From: Hyphomicrobium sp.
GTDB lineage: Bacteria > Pseudomonadota > Alphaproteobacteria > Rhizobiales > Hyphomicrobiaceae
Length of the DNA stretch: 64,000 bases
Reading direction: 5' to 3'
Assembly (NCBI GenBank): GCA_030148425.1
Contig: JASBTM010000017.1
Span: 620,001 to 684,000, forward strand
In this document: one piece after another, positions 63,721-64,000 of the stretch
Numbering within the stretch: the first letter of the stretch is position 1
Layout of the letters: the number at the start of each line of letters is the position of its first letter
Program-made: the position numbers and the translations under genes
The notes under the pieces: model-generated
Database searches by the model: none
The model's input: the letters and a program-made list of their open reading frames with translations, nothing else
What the model was told of the DNA's origin: nothing

Positions 63721-63897
63721 ATGCCAAAATTCAGGATTCGCGCCCAATGGTACGGCAACGACGGTCACCAGCTCGGCGTGGCAGAAGACGACATCGAGGC
63801 TGAGAATGCCTGCGAGGTCATCGACAGCGCATTGCCGGGAGAATGGTACTCCGACGAATTCACCGGCGCGACCATCACCATTGAGAAAGTCGGGTGA
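63721..63897 (+). CDS. Small phage protein, 58 aa
   Basis: ATG at 63721, stop TGA ending at 63897, 4 bases after the previous gene. Translation MPKFRIRAQWYGNDGHQLGV, then ENACEVIDSALPGEWYSDEF and TITIEKVG. Clear coding character and compact alpha/beta pattern. Function unknown. Confidence 0.6.
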   Translation: MPKFRIRAQWYGNDGHQLGVAEDDIEAENACEVIDSALPGEWYSDEFTGATITIEKVG

Positions 63898-63902
63898 TCG
63901 CG

Positions 63903-64000
63903 ATGAAAAACAAACTCATCTGTGGCGAAGCTGAAGAGTGCGCAGGCAAGGCGCCGCGAGAATGCGAGCGCAGAATGACCGTCAGACCAATCCTCTTTTC
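63903..64000 (+). CDS. Phage gene, truncated by the window end
   Basis: ATG at 63903 five bases after the previous stop. It reads MKNKLICGEAEECAGKAPRE and stays open to the end. Cysteines at CGEAEEC and a later C suggest a small metal-binding protein. Its end and identity are outside the window. Confidence 0.4.
   Translation, partial: MKNKLICGEAEECAGKAPRECERRMTVRPILF

Larger units (their letters stand above)
6658..64000. mobile_element. Prophage, lambda-like siphovirus with HK97 head (partial)
   Basis: A continuous block of phage genes: packaging, head, tail, lysis, replication, immunity and early accessory genes. Order and orientation fit a temperate siphovirus. Structural genes appear intact, with no broken essential gene seen, so the element may be functional. 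The integrase and right attachment site are not in the window. The left limit is inferred from the last host gene and the late terminator. Confidence 0.92.

Noticed and set aside
1..64000. CRISPR arrays, IS elements, integrase or recombinase genes
   Set aside because: No regular spaced repeats, no terminal inverted repeats with a transposase, and no tyrosine or serine recombinase motifs were found in any frame examined.

Overview
The window joins the end of a bacterial chromosome segment (about 1-6.6 kb) to most of an integrated, tailed temperate phage (about 6.66 kb to the right edge). The host is probably an alphaproteobacterium of the Hyphomicrobiales (Bradyrhizobium/Rhodopseudomonas-like). 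This rests on the high GC, the style of the small secreted and membrane proteins, a cobalamin-dependent radical SAM enzyme of the DUF4070 type and a divergent LysR/SDR pair. The genus is not proven. No tRNA, rRNA, IS element or CRISPR array was seen. No integrase and no attachment-site pair are visible; the right prophage end lies outside the window.

Host part (1-6.6 kb): small hypothetical, secreted or membrane proteins, including a Lys/His/Ala repeat protein and an unlisted 38-aa membrane protein; the B12/radical SAM enzyme; an SDR oxidoreductase; and a divergent LysR regulator.

Phage late region, read right to left (about 34.9 to 6.8 kb): small conserved genes, HNH endonuclease, small and large terminase, HK97 portal, S49 prohead protease, HK97 capsid, connector and neck genes, tail terminator, tail tube, tail-assembly chaperones with a clear -1 frameshift site, tape measure, distal tail, NlpC-like and J-like tip proteins, a long tail fibre, and a lysis cassette (lysozyme-family endolysin, i-spanin, lipoprotein o-spanin, a possible holin). 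A strong terminator at 6658-6705 ends this transcript. One gene between fibre and lysis genes is reversed: a 2OG-Fe(II) oxygenase-like moron. This is a lambda-like siphovirus genome with an HK97-type head.

Middle region (35-42.8 kb): a second self-contained regulatory circuit. A small HTH protein (37.2-37.5 kb) faces a rightward operon (37.8-39.7 kb). Each of the two divergent promoters has a 19-bp palindromic operator in its 17-bp spacer. The operon encodes a DUF1640-like membrane protein, a small acidic protein and an unusual membrane-anchored coiled-coil protein with a C-terminal HTH. Another reversed moron pair (zinc-ribbon Lar-like protein and SRAP/YedK) lies at 41.9-42.7 kb.

Early leftward region (57.4 to 42.8 kb): a replication initiator-like protein with embedded iteron-like repeats, a NPPY DNA methyltransferase, a SNF2 helicase next to a small PD-(D/E)XK-like nuclease, and many small accessory genes. 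Some of these are arranged like cassettes separated by near-identical boundary repeats. Genes are packed with ATGA or TGATG overlaps.

Immunity region (58.2-59.5 kb): a small Cro-like protein (leftward) and a XRE repressor (rightward). The leftward and rightward promoters carry near-identical -35/operator modules. The rightward early operon (59.5-64 kb) holds small genes, a long ParB-like protein without a ParA, a membrane-anchored GT8 glycosyltransferase and more small genes, and runs off the window.
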